NCBI GenBank assembly: GCA_947457975.1
Contig: CANGYC010000124.1
Coordinates: forward strand, 1-7,143
Direction: 5' to 3'
Length of the DNA: 7,143 bases
Source: Comamonadaceae bacterium
GTDB lineage: Bacteria > Pseudomonadota > Gammaproteobacteria > Burkholderiales > Burkholderiaceae_C
Each line of letters starts with the position of its first letter. Within the stretch, counting starts at the first letter, position 1. The translations under genes and the position numbers were made by a program. This document shows positions 1-6,018 of the stretch, in pieces. Below the pieces are notes generated by a model that searched no databases, had not been told where the DNA came from, and saw only the letters and a list, made by a program, of their open reading frames with translations.

Positions 1-1062
1 ATCGTGATTCACGAACGCAGCCCGCGCAATGCAACCTGGGGGTTTGGTGTGGTCTTTTCGGACCGAGCCCTTGAGTTCCTCAAGGCAGACGACCAGGAAC
101 TGCATGACTACCTGACCCCTCACCTGGAAAACTGGCCGGAAATCACCGTCGCACACAACGACACGCGCATTCCAGTGGCAGGCAACGGCTTCTCATCAAT
201 TGGCCGGCTGGAATTGCTCAATTTGCTGCATGCCTATGTGGAGCGCCAGGGTGTTCGCATTGAATTTGAGTCTGAGGTCAACAGCTTGGCCGACCTGGGG
301 CCCGCCGACCTGATCGTGGCCGCCAATGGTGCTTTCTCGTGGATTCGTTCCGAGAACGAAGACAAGCTGGGCACGACCGTGGACTGGCGGCCCAACCGCT
401 TTATTTGGTACGGCACCACCAAGGCCTTCAACAGTCTCACCTTGACCTTCAGGCAGACCGATCAAGGCGTGTTTTGTGCCCACCACTACCGCTACAAGCC
501 CGACCGCAGCACTTTCTTGGTCGAGGTTCAGGACGACACATGGCACCGAGTGGGCTTTGACAAGATGTCGCCTGAAGAGACCATGGCCTATTGCGAGCGC
601 GTCTTCGAAAAAGACCTGGAGGGTCACAAGATCATCGCTAACAGTTCTCACTGGCGGCAGTTTCCTGCGGTCTGGAATGAGCGCTGGAGTTTTGACAACG
701 TGGTTCTGCTGGGCGATGCCTTGCGCACAGCCCACTTCTCTATTGGTTCAGGGACGCGCTTGGCTATGGAGGATGCGGTGGCTCTCTTCAAGGGTCTGCG
801 TGAGTGCCCTGGCGATATCCCGGCGGCGCTCCAGCGATTTCAGGACCTGCGTTTGCCACCAATGAAGAAGATTTGGGATGCGGCCAATGTCAGCATCCGA
901 TGGTACGAAGACATGGACCGCCTAGTGCACGAGTTGTCACCTGCGGAGCTTGCGTACAGCTACATGACGCGCACTGGCCGCGTCAGCCACGAGGATGTTC
1001 GCCGCCGCGATCCTGCACTGGCAGCGCAGTACGAGGCCTTGCATCCAGAGGCCTTTGCATGA
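1..1062 (+). CDS. FAD-dependent aryl-CoA monooxygenase (salicylyl-CoA 5-hydroxylase / 2-aminobenzoyl-CoA monooxygenase-like), 5' partial
   Basis: A group A flavin monooxygenase, expected to hydroxylate an aromatic ring, probably of a CoA thioester, in the cytoplasm with NAD(P)H and O2. The reading frame is open from base 1 and 353 residues are visible. The dinucleotide-binding GxGxxG segment (about 30 residues) must lie upstream of the window. The visible part begins with an ER-x(5)-TWGFGVVFSD segment, typical of the salicylyl-CoA 5-hydroxylase group. It is followed by GFSSIGRLELLNLL (about 61-75), the 'DG' fingerprint region DLIVAANG near nt 307-330, and the flavin-ribityl motif LLGDALRTAHFSIGSGTRLAMEDA at about nt 706-777. 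Family members also occur fused to an old-yellow-enzyme-like reductase (2-aminobenzoyl-CoA monooxygenase/reductase); here the protein stops after the hydroxylase part. The DG motif has Asn in place of Asp. The stop overlaps the next start (ATGA), indicating translational coupling to the MaoC gene. The family is secure; the substrate is not known. Confidence 0.88.
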   Translation: MVIHERSPRNATWGFGVVFSDRALEFLKADDQELHDYLTPHLENWPEITVAHNDTRIPVAGNGFSSIGRLELLNLLHAYVERQGVRIEFESEVNSLADLGPADLIVAANGAFSWIRSENEDKLGTTVDWRPNRFIWYGTTKAFNSLTLTFRQTDQGVFCAHHYRYKPDRSTFLVEVQDDTWHRVGFDKMSPEETMAYCERVFEKDLEGHKIIANSSHWRQFPAVWNERWSFDNVVLLGDALRTAHFSIGSGTRLAMEDAVALFKGLRECPGDIPAALQRFQDLRLPPMKKIWDAANVSIRWYEDMDRLVHELSPAELAYSYMTRTGRVSHEDVRRRDPALAAQYEALHPEAFA

Positions 1063-1538
1063 AGTCGCCAGCCGCGTCGGACATGGTGGTCATTTCCAGC
1101 GCCCAGGACGCGCTGGCCCAGGTGGGCCAAACGCTGGGCGTCGGGCGGTGGCATGTGGTCACGCAAGACATGGTGAATCGATTCGCCCAGGCCACCGGCG
1201 ACGACCAGTGGATTCATGTCGACCCTGTGCGTGCAGCAAGTGGCCCTTTCGGATGCTGCATTGCCCACGGCCTGCTGACCCTGTCACTGGCCGGCGGTAG
1301 CCTGTTCCAGGAAGTGGTGAAGGTGCAGGCCCAGATGGGCGTGAACTATGGCTGTGATCGTGTGCGCTATCCCGCTCCAGTACCGGTAGGTTCACGCATC
1401 CGTGGCAGTGCGCACATGACCAATGCCACGCTCATGGGGCCGACAGGCGTTCAGTGTTCAGTTCGCATCACGGTCGACATAGAGCATGCTGCCAAACCCG
1501 CCTGTGTGGCCGACTTCATCGTCCGCTATGAGTTCTGA
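1059..1538 (+). CDS. MaoC/NodN-type hot-dog dehydratase ((R)-specific enoyl-CoA hydratase family)
   Basis: A single hot-dog domain protein of 159 residues, close to the usual size of NodN/Rv0130-type (R)-specific enoyl-CoA hydratases. The signature reads RFAQATGDDQWIHVDPVRA (about 41-59) followed by GPFGCCIAHGLLTLSL. Asp48 and His53 have the Asp-x4-His spacing of the catalytic pair in (R)-hydratases. A later segment, VNYGCDRVRYPAPVPVGSRI (about 95-114), is also typical of this group. The frame is open further upstream (to 804), but the ATG at 1059 is preferred: it overlaps the monooxygenase stop as ATGA, has AGAGG seven bases upstream (1047-1051), and gives a normal-length protein. A second ATG at 1083 is possible. 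Known relatives add water across a trans-2-enoyl-CoA. A thioesterase role cannot be excluded because the hot-dog fold serves both. Pairing with the monooxygenase suggests it handles the product or substrate of that step. Confidence 0.85.
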   Translation: MKSPAASDMVVISSAQDALAQVGQTLGVGRWHVVTQDMVNRFAQATGDDQWIHVDPVRAASGPFGCCIAHGLLTLSLAGGSLFQEVVKVQAQMGVNYGCDRVRYPAPVPVGSRIRGSAHMTNATLMGPTGVQCSVRITVDIEHAAKPACVADFIVRYEF

Positions 1539-1652
1539 GTTGCTCAAACCCGAGTGGCCCGGCAGCATCTGCTGTTAATCAAATTTCGGATGACGACTAT
1601 GCCTAATGAACATTATTCAGATAGCAGGTCGATCCATAGCATCCCTTCATGA

Positions 1653-1668
1653 GTTCGCCCGAGCGAAC
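1653..1668. promoter_or_regulatory. 16-bp near-perfect palindrome in the leader of the BKACE gene
   Basis: GTTCGC at 1653-1658 and GCGAAC at 1663-1668 are perfect inverted repeats around the tetranucleotide CCGA, so 14 of 16 bases are symmetric. The element lies in the only sizeable gap of the window and ends seven bases before the AGGAG ribosome binding site. It could be an operator for a dimeric regulator or a small mRNA stem-loop near the ribosome binding site. It is not a Rho-independent terminator because no T-run follows. No regulator gene is visible in the window, and a short inverted repeat can occur by chance. Confidence 0.35.
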
Positions 1669-1675
1669 CAAATCC

Positions 1676-1680
1676 AGGAG
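1676..1680 (+). promoter_or_regulatory. Ribosome binding site fixing the GTG start of the BKACE gene
   Basis: AGGAG lies eight bases before the GTG at 1689. The first in-frame ATG is at 1734 and would remove the first beta strand and the PTGG active-site loop. This site therefore supports GTG as the true start. Confidence 0.75.
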
Positions 1681-1688
1681 ACAAAGCC

Positions 1689-2585
1689 GTGAGCAAACCT
1701 AAAGTTATCGTCACCATCGCTCCCACGGGCGGCATGGCCGGCAAGAAGCAGAACCCCCACCTGCCAACTCAGCCGCAGGAAATCGCTGACGACACTTATC
1801 GTTGTTACAACGCGGGTGCAAGCATCGTGGCCGTTCACGCACGGCGGGCCAGCGATGACGAGGCGACTTGCGATCCAGCCGTCTATACGCAGATCAATCG
1901 CCTGATTCGCGACAAGTGCGACATCATCCTGAACAACTCTACCGGTGGCGGCATCAATGGCGACATGGTGCACCCGGTGGGAAATAGCGAATATTGGGAA
2001 ATTGCTTGGGCCGAGCGCCTCAAGGGCATGGAAGGCGAGGGCGTGGAGATGTGCACGCTGGATGCCCAGACCATCGTGGCCACCTTCGGCGGCAAGGAAA
2101 TCTTTGTAGCCACCACCCCCACCCGCATCCGCCAGCTGGCGCAGATGATGAAGGACCGTGGCATTAAGCCAGAGTGGGAGGTTTTCGGGTTGGCCGACAT
2201 CGTCCAGGATGTGAGCCGGTGCCTGGCTGAGGGTTTAGACGAAGCGCCTTACTTCATCAACCTGGTGCTGGGGGTCAACGCTTTCCAGGGCGCACTGCCG
2301 TACACGCCTCGCATCCTGCAGACCATGGTGGATCACCTGCCCAAAAACACGGTCTTCAATGTCAGCGCCATTGGTGCCGCACAGCTTCCGGCCGCCATGA
2401 ATTCACTCCTGCTTGGCGGGCATGTACGCGTAGGCCTGGAGGACAACCTCTACTACGGCCCAGGGCAATTGGCCACCAACGTGCAACTCGTCGAGCGCAT
2501 CGTCCGCCTCGTGCGTGAGATGGGCTACGAGCCAGCAACGCCTGCCGAGGCCCGCGAAATCATGGGTTTGCGTCCGCTGCGCTGA
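1689..2585 (+). CDS. Beta-keto acid cleavage enzyme (BKACE, DUF849; 3-keto-5-aminohexanoate cleavage family), variant active site
   Basis: A TIM-barrel protein of 298 residues, the full family length. Characterised members (Kce, dehydrocarnitine cleavage enzyme) convert a beta-keto acid plus acetyl-CoA into acetoacetate plus a new acyl-CoA, using a divalent metal. Recognisable blocks are the N-terminal [21 protein letters not shown] (22-34), [11 protein letters not shown] (43-53), NNSTGGG (82-88), LVLGV (192-196) and the C-terminal [11 protein letters not shown] (243-253). Against the Clostridium enzyme Kce, recalled from memory, the counterparts of His48, Ser82, Thr106, Arg226, Glu230 and Asp231 are kept as His50, Ser84, Thr123, Arg247, Glu251 and Asp252. 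The metal ligand His46 is Ala48, and the substrate-binding Glu14 is Met16. The start is GTG with AGGAG eight bases before. It is followed after 67 bp by a 3-hydroxyacyl dehydrogenase, which would supply a beta-keto substrate. The family is secure; catalytic competence and substrate are open. Confidence 0.9.
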   Translation: MSKPKVIVTIAPTGGMAGKKQNPHLPTQPQEIADDTYRCYNAGASIVAVHARRASDDEATCDPAVYTQINRLIRDKCDIILNNSTGGGINGDMVHPVGNSEYWEIAWAERLKGMEGEGVEMCTLDAQTIVATFGGKEIFVATTPTRIRQLAQMMKDRGIKPEWEVFGLADIVQDVSRCLAEGLDEAPYFINLVLGVNAFQGALPYTPRILQTMVDHLPKNTVFNVSAIGAAQLPAAMNSLLLGGHVRVGLEDNLYYGPGQLATNVQLVERIVRLVREMGYEPATPAEAREIMGLRPLR

Positions 2586-2652
2586 TTCAGCCGTACACCT
2601 CCTGAGTGAGATCTTTACTGATCTGTCGCAACCCCTGATCAATGGCGCTCGA

Positions 2653-3642
2653 ATGACTGCTATCACTTACCCGTCTATCTCCTCCATAGCGCGTGTGGCC
2701 GTCATCGGCATGGGCTCGGTGGGTGCGGGCTGGTCAAGCCTTTTTCTGGCCCGAGGCATCTCGGTCAGAGCATATGACCCAGGCCCAGGCGCCGAAGAGC
2801 GGGCACGTCGCTTCATTGACTCAGCGTGGCCTGCGCTCAGCGACTTAGGCCTCGTCTCCCAGGCACAGCCGCCGCATGAATTGCTCTCCTTTCATGCCAC
2901 CGCGGCCGAAGCTGCGACGGGCATCGACCTGGTTCAGGAGAACGTCTACGAAAAGCCAGAACTCAAGGCCGCGGTGTTGAAAGAAATCGGCGAGGCGGCA
3001 CCTGATCGGATCATCATGTCCAGCACAGGCGGCATACCGCCGTCGGAACTCCAGGCGCATTGCCCCCAGCCCGAAAGACTGGTCGTGGTCCACCCCTTCA
3101 ACCCCCCCCACCTGATCCCTTTGGTGGAGGTGGTGGGCGGCCGACAGACGGCCCCTGAAGTCATTGACTGGGCCATGGATTTCAGCCGCTGGATGGGCAA
3201 GGTTCCCATTCGCCTGAATGCCGAGGCGGTAGGTCACATGACCAATCGCCTGCAATTTGCGCTGGTGAGAGAAGCTGTGGCCTGTCTAGTCGACGGAATG
3301 GCCAGCGCCCAGGACATAGATGCAGCAGTTCGCTATGGCCTGGGTCCGCGCTGGACCCTGATGGGAAGCCTGCTCACCCTGCATTTGGCCGGAGGCCCTG
3401 GAGGCATGGCCGGCATCCTTGATCACGCGGGTGCCGCCATTGAGCAGTGGTGGACGCCCCGGAGCATGCCTCATCTGTCTGATCCGCTAGTCAAGGAGCG
3501 ATTGGTGAAGGCGGGCGCCGAAGTGTCAGCAGGTGCGGCCATCCATGAGTGGACCACCTGGCGCGATGAGCAGTTGGTCAATGTCCTGAAACTTCAGAGA
3601 CAAAGCCGCCTGAATGAACCCGCAATCAAGGATCAAGCATGA
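2653..3642 (+). CDS. NAD-dependent 3-hydroxyacyl-CoA dehydrogenase family protein (carnitine dehydrogenase / lambda-crystallin-like)
   Basis: Oxidises a 3-hydroxy group to a ketone with NAD+. The protein has 329 residues: an N-terminal Rossmann domain with GMGSVG (19-24) and the acidic ribose-binding Asp42 in YDPG, and a C-terminal helical domain. The catalytic pair is present as His147 in HPFNPPHLIPLVEVVGG and Glu159, with the 12-residue spacing of the human enzyme (His158/Glu170). Asn198 in HMTNRL is also kept. The YGLGPRWTLMG block (228-238) is typical of the 3-hydroxyacyl-CoA dehydrogenase, carnitine dehydrogenase and lambda-crystallin superfamily. The ATG at 2653 is chosen because it puts the GxGxxG motif about 19 residues in and avoids a 71-bp overlap with the BKACE gene (the frame is open from an ATG at 2515). 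No good ribosome binding site precedes it, so the start is less certain than the family. Its length fits carnitine dehydrogenases better than 280-residue 3-hydroxybutyryl-CoA dehydrogenases, so either a free 3-hydroxy acid or a CoA ester is possible. Confidence 0.88.
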   Translation: MTAITYPSISSIARVAVIGMGSVGAGWSSLFLARGISVRAYDPGPGAEERARRFIDSAWPALSDLGLVSQAQPPHELLSFHATAAEAATGIDLVQENVYEKPELKAAVLKEIGEAAPDRIIMSSTGGIPPSELQAHCPQPERLVVVHPFNPPHLIPLVEVVGGRQTAPEVIDWAMDFSRWMGKVPIRLNAEAVGHMTNRLQFALVREAVACLVDGMASAQDIDAAVRYGLGPRWTLMGSLLTLHLAGGPGGMAGILDHAGAAIEQWWTPRSMPHLSDPLVKERLVKAGAEVSAGAAIHEWTTWRDEQLVNVLKLQRQSRLNEPAIKDQA

Positions 3643-4442
3643 GCTCCAGTTCACCATGGCCGGTGCCACTTCCCGAATGCATCGCCGTTGAACGTAACGG
3701 TAATGTCGCCATCCTCACGCTCAACCGCGTGGAAAAGCGCAATGCCCTGAGTGACGCACTGGTACTGGGTCTGCAGACCTTCTTCTCCACCATTCCCTCA
3801 GATGTGCAGGCCGTGGTCATGCAAGGGGCGGGGGACAACTTCTGCGCGGGCCTGGACCTCAATGAGTTGCAACAGACGGACATTGCGCAAAGTTTTGAGA
3901 CTTCACAGATCGGTCAGCGGCTCAATGACACGGTTCAGTTCTGCAAGGTTCCCGTGATCGCCGTGCTCAAGGGCGCTGTGATCGGTGGGGGCCTGGAGCT
4001 GGCCTCGGCAGCCCATATCCGCATTGCAGAGAGCTCTGCCTATTACGCCTTGCCTGAAGGCACCCGCGGCATCTTCCTGGGCTCGGGCGGATCTGTGCGC
4101 CTGCCGCGCTTGATCGGCGCATCCACCGTGATGGAAATGATGCTGTCTGGCCGTGTGTTTGATGCCCAGGAAGCGCATGACCGCCTGCGCCTGTCGCACT
4201 ACCTCGTGCAAAGCGGCGAAGGTTTGGCGAAGGCAATGAGCATTGCGGCCAAAGTCACGGCCAATGCGCCCTTGGCGAACTTCGCCATCATTCAGGCCCT
4301 TCCCCGCATCGTCGAGCAAGATCCCCAGGCAGGCTTATTCACGGAAATGCTCATGGTCGGTATTGCCCAGGATGACGACGAGGCCAAGCGCCGCTTGCGC
4401 GACTTCTTGGAGCGCAAGATGAACAAGGTGGTCCGCTCATGA
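3639..4442 (+). CDS. Enoyl-CoA hydratase/isomerase (crotonase) family protein
   Basis: A crotonase-fold enzyme of 267 residues, the usual length, expected to hydrate an enoyl-CoA to an (S)-3-hydroxyacyl-CoA. Seen in order: IAVERNGNVAILTLNR (15-30); the oxyanion-hole loop NFCAGLDL (67-74); KGAVIGGGLELASAA (111-125), providing the second oxyanion contact; and ALPEGTRGIFLGSGGSVRLPRLIG (137-160). Both catalytic glutamates of rat mitochondrial hydratase (Glu144 and Glu164) have counterparts, Glu120 and Glu140, so hydration is chemically plausible. The ATG at 3639 overlaps the dehydrogenase stop (ATGA) and has AAGGA at 3628-3632, six bases upstream. The C-terminus ends four bases into the ligase gene in the same way. 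Tight coupling to the dehydrogenase matches the consecutive hydration and oxidation steps of a beta-oxidation-like route. Crotonases also include isomerases and hydrolases, so the precise reaction is inferred. Confidence 0.9.
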   Translation: MSSSSPWPVPLPECIAVERNGNVAILTLNRVEKRNALSDALVLGLQTFFSTIPSDVQAVVMQGAGDNFCAGLDLNELQQTDIAQSFETSQIGQRLNDTVQFCKVPVIAVLKGAVIGGGLELASAAHIRIAESSAYYALPEGTRGIFLGSGGSVRLPRLIGASTVMEMMLSGRVFDAQEAHDRLRLSHYLVQSGEGLAKAMSIAAKVTANAPLANFAIIQALPRIVEQDPQAGLFTEMLMVGIAQDDDEAKRRLRDFLERKMNKVVRS

Positions 4443-6007
4443 AGCCTCTTGAGCAAGCCCGCCATTGCGGTGAGCTCTTTGGTTTGTTGGCCTCAGCATG
4501 GCCGGACAAGCGAGCGCTTGATACGCTGGAGGGAGAACCGCGTACCTTTGCCCAATTGCACGAGCGCACAAACCGCTTGAGCAATACCCTGATGTCCCAG
4601 GGGCTGACCAAGGGTGACAGAGTGGCCATCGTGGCATTCAACTGCGCCGAATACATTGAGGTCTTTGGCGTAGCGAAGACCGGGGCCATCATCGTTCCCC
4701 TGAATTGGCGTCTGGCTGCCCAGGAATTGGTGCAGCTCCTTCAGCACAGCGCACCCACCGTGGTGGTGGTTGACCAGGCACATCGCGCCCTACTGGAATC
4801 CCTGAAGGGGCAACTTCCACAAGTGCGGCAATGGGTTCTGATTGGAGAGCCCACACCTGGCTGGTTAGTTTTTGAGGACTTGGTGCAGGAGGGCTCAAAT
4901 GATGACCTGTCCTGCTCCTTGCAGGGACGTGATCCGCTGTGCATCGTCTATACCAGCGGTACCACGGGTGCCCCTAAAGGCGTAACCCTCACTCACGCCG
5001 GTGCACTTGGCAATTGCCGGATCGCTGCCAGCGAAATGCTGGAGCTGACAGCGCAGGATCGGACCATGGCCGTGATGCCCCTTTTTCATGTGGGGGGCAT
5101 GTGGTACCACTGCTTCCCCAGCCTGGCGTCAGGCTGCAGCACCTTGATCCTCTCAGAGTTCAATCCTTCTGTTGTCCTGAAGGAACTGGCCGGCCGGCGC
5201 ATCACCAACGTTCATCTGGTGCCCACCATGATTGCGGCGCTGTTGCAGCAGCCTGAGGCCAAGGACGCCGACCTGAGTTCAGTGCGCCTGATGTTTTATG
5301 CGGCCTCCTCCATGCCCGCAGAACTTCTGCGCAAGGCTATGTCTGTGTTTTCACATTGCGGCTTCGCCCAGGCCTACGGATCCACCGAAGGTGGCGTGAT
5401 CACGGTCTTGGATAGGGACACCCATGAGAGAGCACGTACCGAATGTGGAGAACATCTTCTGTTGTCCTGCGGCAGGCCCATGACCGGCCGCGAGCTGCGA
5501 ATCGTGGATACGGCAGGTCAGCAAGTGGCCCTCGGCGCCATTGGGGAGATCGAAGTCCGCAGCCCCGACCTGATGCAGGGTTACTGGAGCGACGAGTTGG
5601 CCAGTCGGCGTGTGCTTCGCAGCGGATGGCTTGTCACGGGCGATCTGGGTTACCAGGACGGTGAAGGATTCATCTATATCGCCGACCGTAAGAACGACAT
5701 GATCGTGACGGGTGGCGAGAACGTGTTTCCTTCGGAAGTTGAAGGCCATTTTTATGCAGACCCCGACATCCAGGAAGCTGCCGTTTTCGGTGTTCCTGAC
5801 CCGAAATGGGTCGAGCGTGTGGTAGCGGCCGTCGTGCTCAAGCCTGGACATCAAGCTAGTGAATCAGATTTGATCGAACGACTGAAGACGCGGGTCGCTG
5901 CCTATAAGTGTCCCAAGCAGGTCCACTTCGTTACGAGCCTACCCAAGAGTGCCGTGGGCAAGGTGCTGCGCAAGCAGTTGCGCAGTGAATTCTCCCCTGC
6001 ACCCTGA
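4439..6007 (+). CDS. AMP-forming acyl/aryl-CoA synthetase (ANL superfamily)
   Basis: Activates a carboxylic acid to its CoA thioester through an acyl-adenylate, normally the entry step of a degradation pathway. The protein has 522 residues, normal for fatty-acyl/feruloyl-type ligases. Motifs in order: the phosphate-binding loop YTSGTTGAPKGV (171-182); the MPLFHVGGMW acyl-pocket segment (213-222); YGSTEGG (313-319); TGDLG (400-404); the hinge region IADRKNDMIVTGGENVFP (414-431); and the C-terminal PKSAVGKVLRKQL (502-514), with catalytic Lys508. All adenylation and thioesterification residues appear intact. The acid cannot be read from sequence: aromatic, cinnamic-type and medium-chain acids are all possible. 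The start ATG overlaps the crotonase stop (ATGA), with AAGGTGG at 4425-4431. The gene is followed 11 bp later by the acyl-CoA dehydrogenase that would act next on the product. Confidence 0.93.
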   Translation: MKPLEQARHCGELFGLLASAWPDKRALDTLEGEPRTFAQLHERTNRLSNTLMSQGLTKGDRVAIVAFNCAEYIEVFGVAKTGAIIVPLNWRLAAQELVQLLQHSAPTVVVVDQAHRALLESLKGQLPQVRQWVLIGEPTPGWLVFEDLVQEGSNDDLSCSLQGRDPLCIVYTSGTTGAPKGVTLTHAGALGNCRIAASEMLELTAQDRTMAVMPLFHVGGMWYHCFPSLASGCSTLILSEFNPSVVLKELAGRRITNVHLVPTMIAALLQQPEAKDADLSSVRLMFYAASSMPAELLRKAMSVFSHCGFAQAYGSTEGGVITVLDRDTHERARTECGEHLLLSCGRPMTGRELRIVDTAGQQVALGAIGEIEVRSPDLMQGYWSDELASRRVLRSGWLVTGDLGYQDGEGFIYIADRKNDMIVTGGENVFPSEVEGHFYADPDIQEAAVFGVPDPKWVERVVAAVVLKPGHQASESDLIERLKTRVAAYKCPKQVHFVTSLPKSAVGKVLRKQLRSEFSPAP

Positions 6008-6012
6008 AGGAG
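6007..6012 (+). promoter_or_regulatory. Strong ribosome binding site of the acyl-CoA dehydrogenase gene
   Basis: AAGGAG begins on the last base of the ligase stop codon and sits six bases before the ATG at 6019. It is the clearest ribosome binding site in the window and fixes the start of the last gene. Confidence 0.8.
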
Positions 6013-6018
6013 CAAGAC

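Noticed and set aside
196..735. Open reading frame of 179 codons on the minus strand.
   Set aside because: It lies wholly antisense to the monooxygenase, has no recognisable domain or ribosome binding site, and is the kind of shadow frame expected in G+C-rich coding DNA.
804..1058. Upstream in-frame extension of the MaoC reading frame.
   Set aside because: It overlaps the monooxygenase by about 250 bp and adds low-complexity, family-foreign sequence. The ATG at 1059 has an ATGA overlap and a ribosome binding site.
1561..1576. Small stem GGCAGC-ATCT-GCTGTT after the MaoC stop, considered as a terminator.
   Set aside because: Only four Watson-Crick pairs plus two G-U pairs, followed by mixed AATCAAATTT rather than a T-run; too weak for a Rho-independent terminator.
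1575..1603. Possible promoter TTAATC - 17 bp - TATGCC.
   Set aside because: Each hexamer matches the sigma-70 consensus at only three of six positions; not distinguishable from chance.
1599..1702. Two tiny 17-codon frames in the gap (1599-1652 and 1649-1702), overlapping each other as ATGA and the second overlapping the BKACE start.
   Set aside because: No convincing ribosome binding sites and no regulatory codon runs were seen. Such short frames arise easily by chance, so a leader peptide is not supported.
2609..2624. Inverted repeat AGATC-TTTACT-GATCT between the BKACE and dehydrogenase genes.
   Set aside because: Five A+T-rich pairs with a six-base loop and no T-run; too short to call an operator or terminator.
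2515..2652. Upstream in-frame extension of the dehydrogenase frame.
   Set aside because: It overlaps the end of the BKACE gene and adds 46 residues before the Rossmann motif, which the family does not have.
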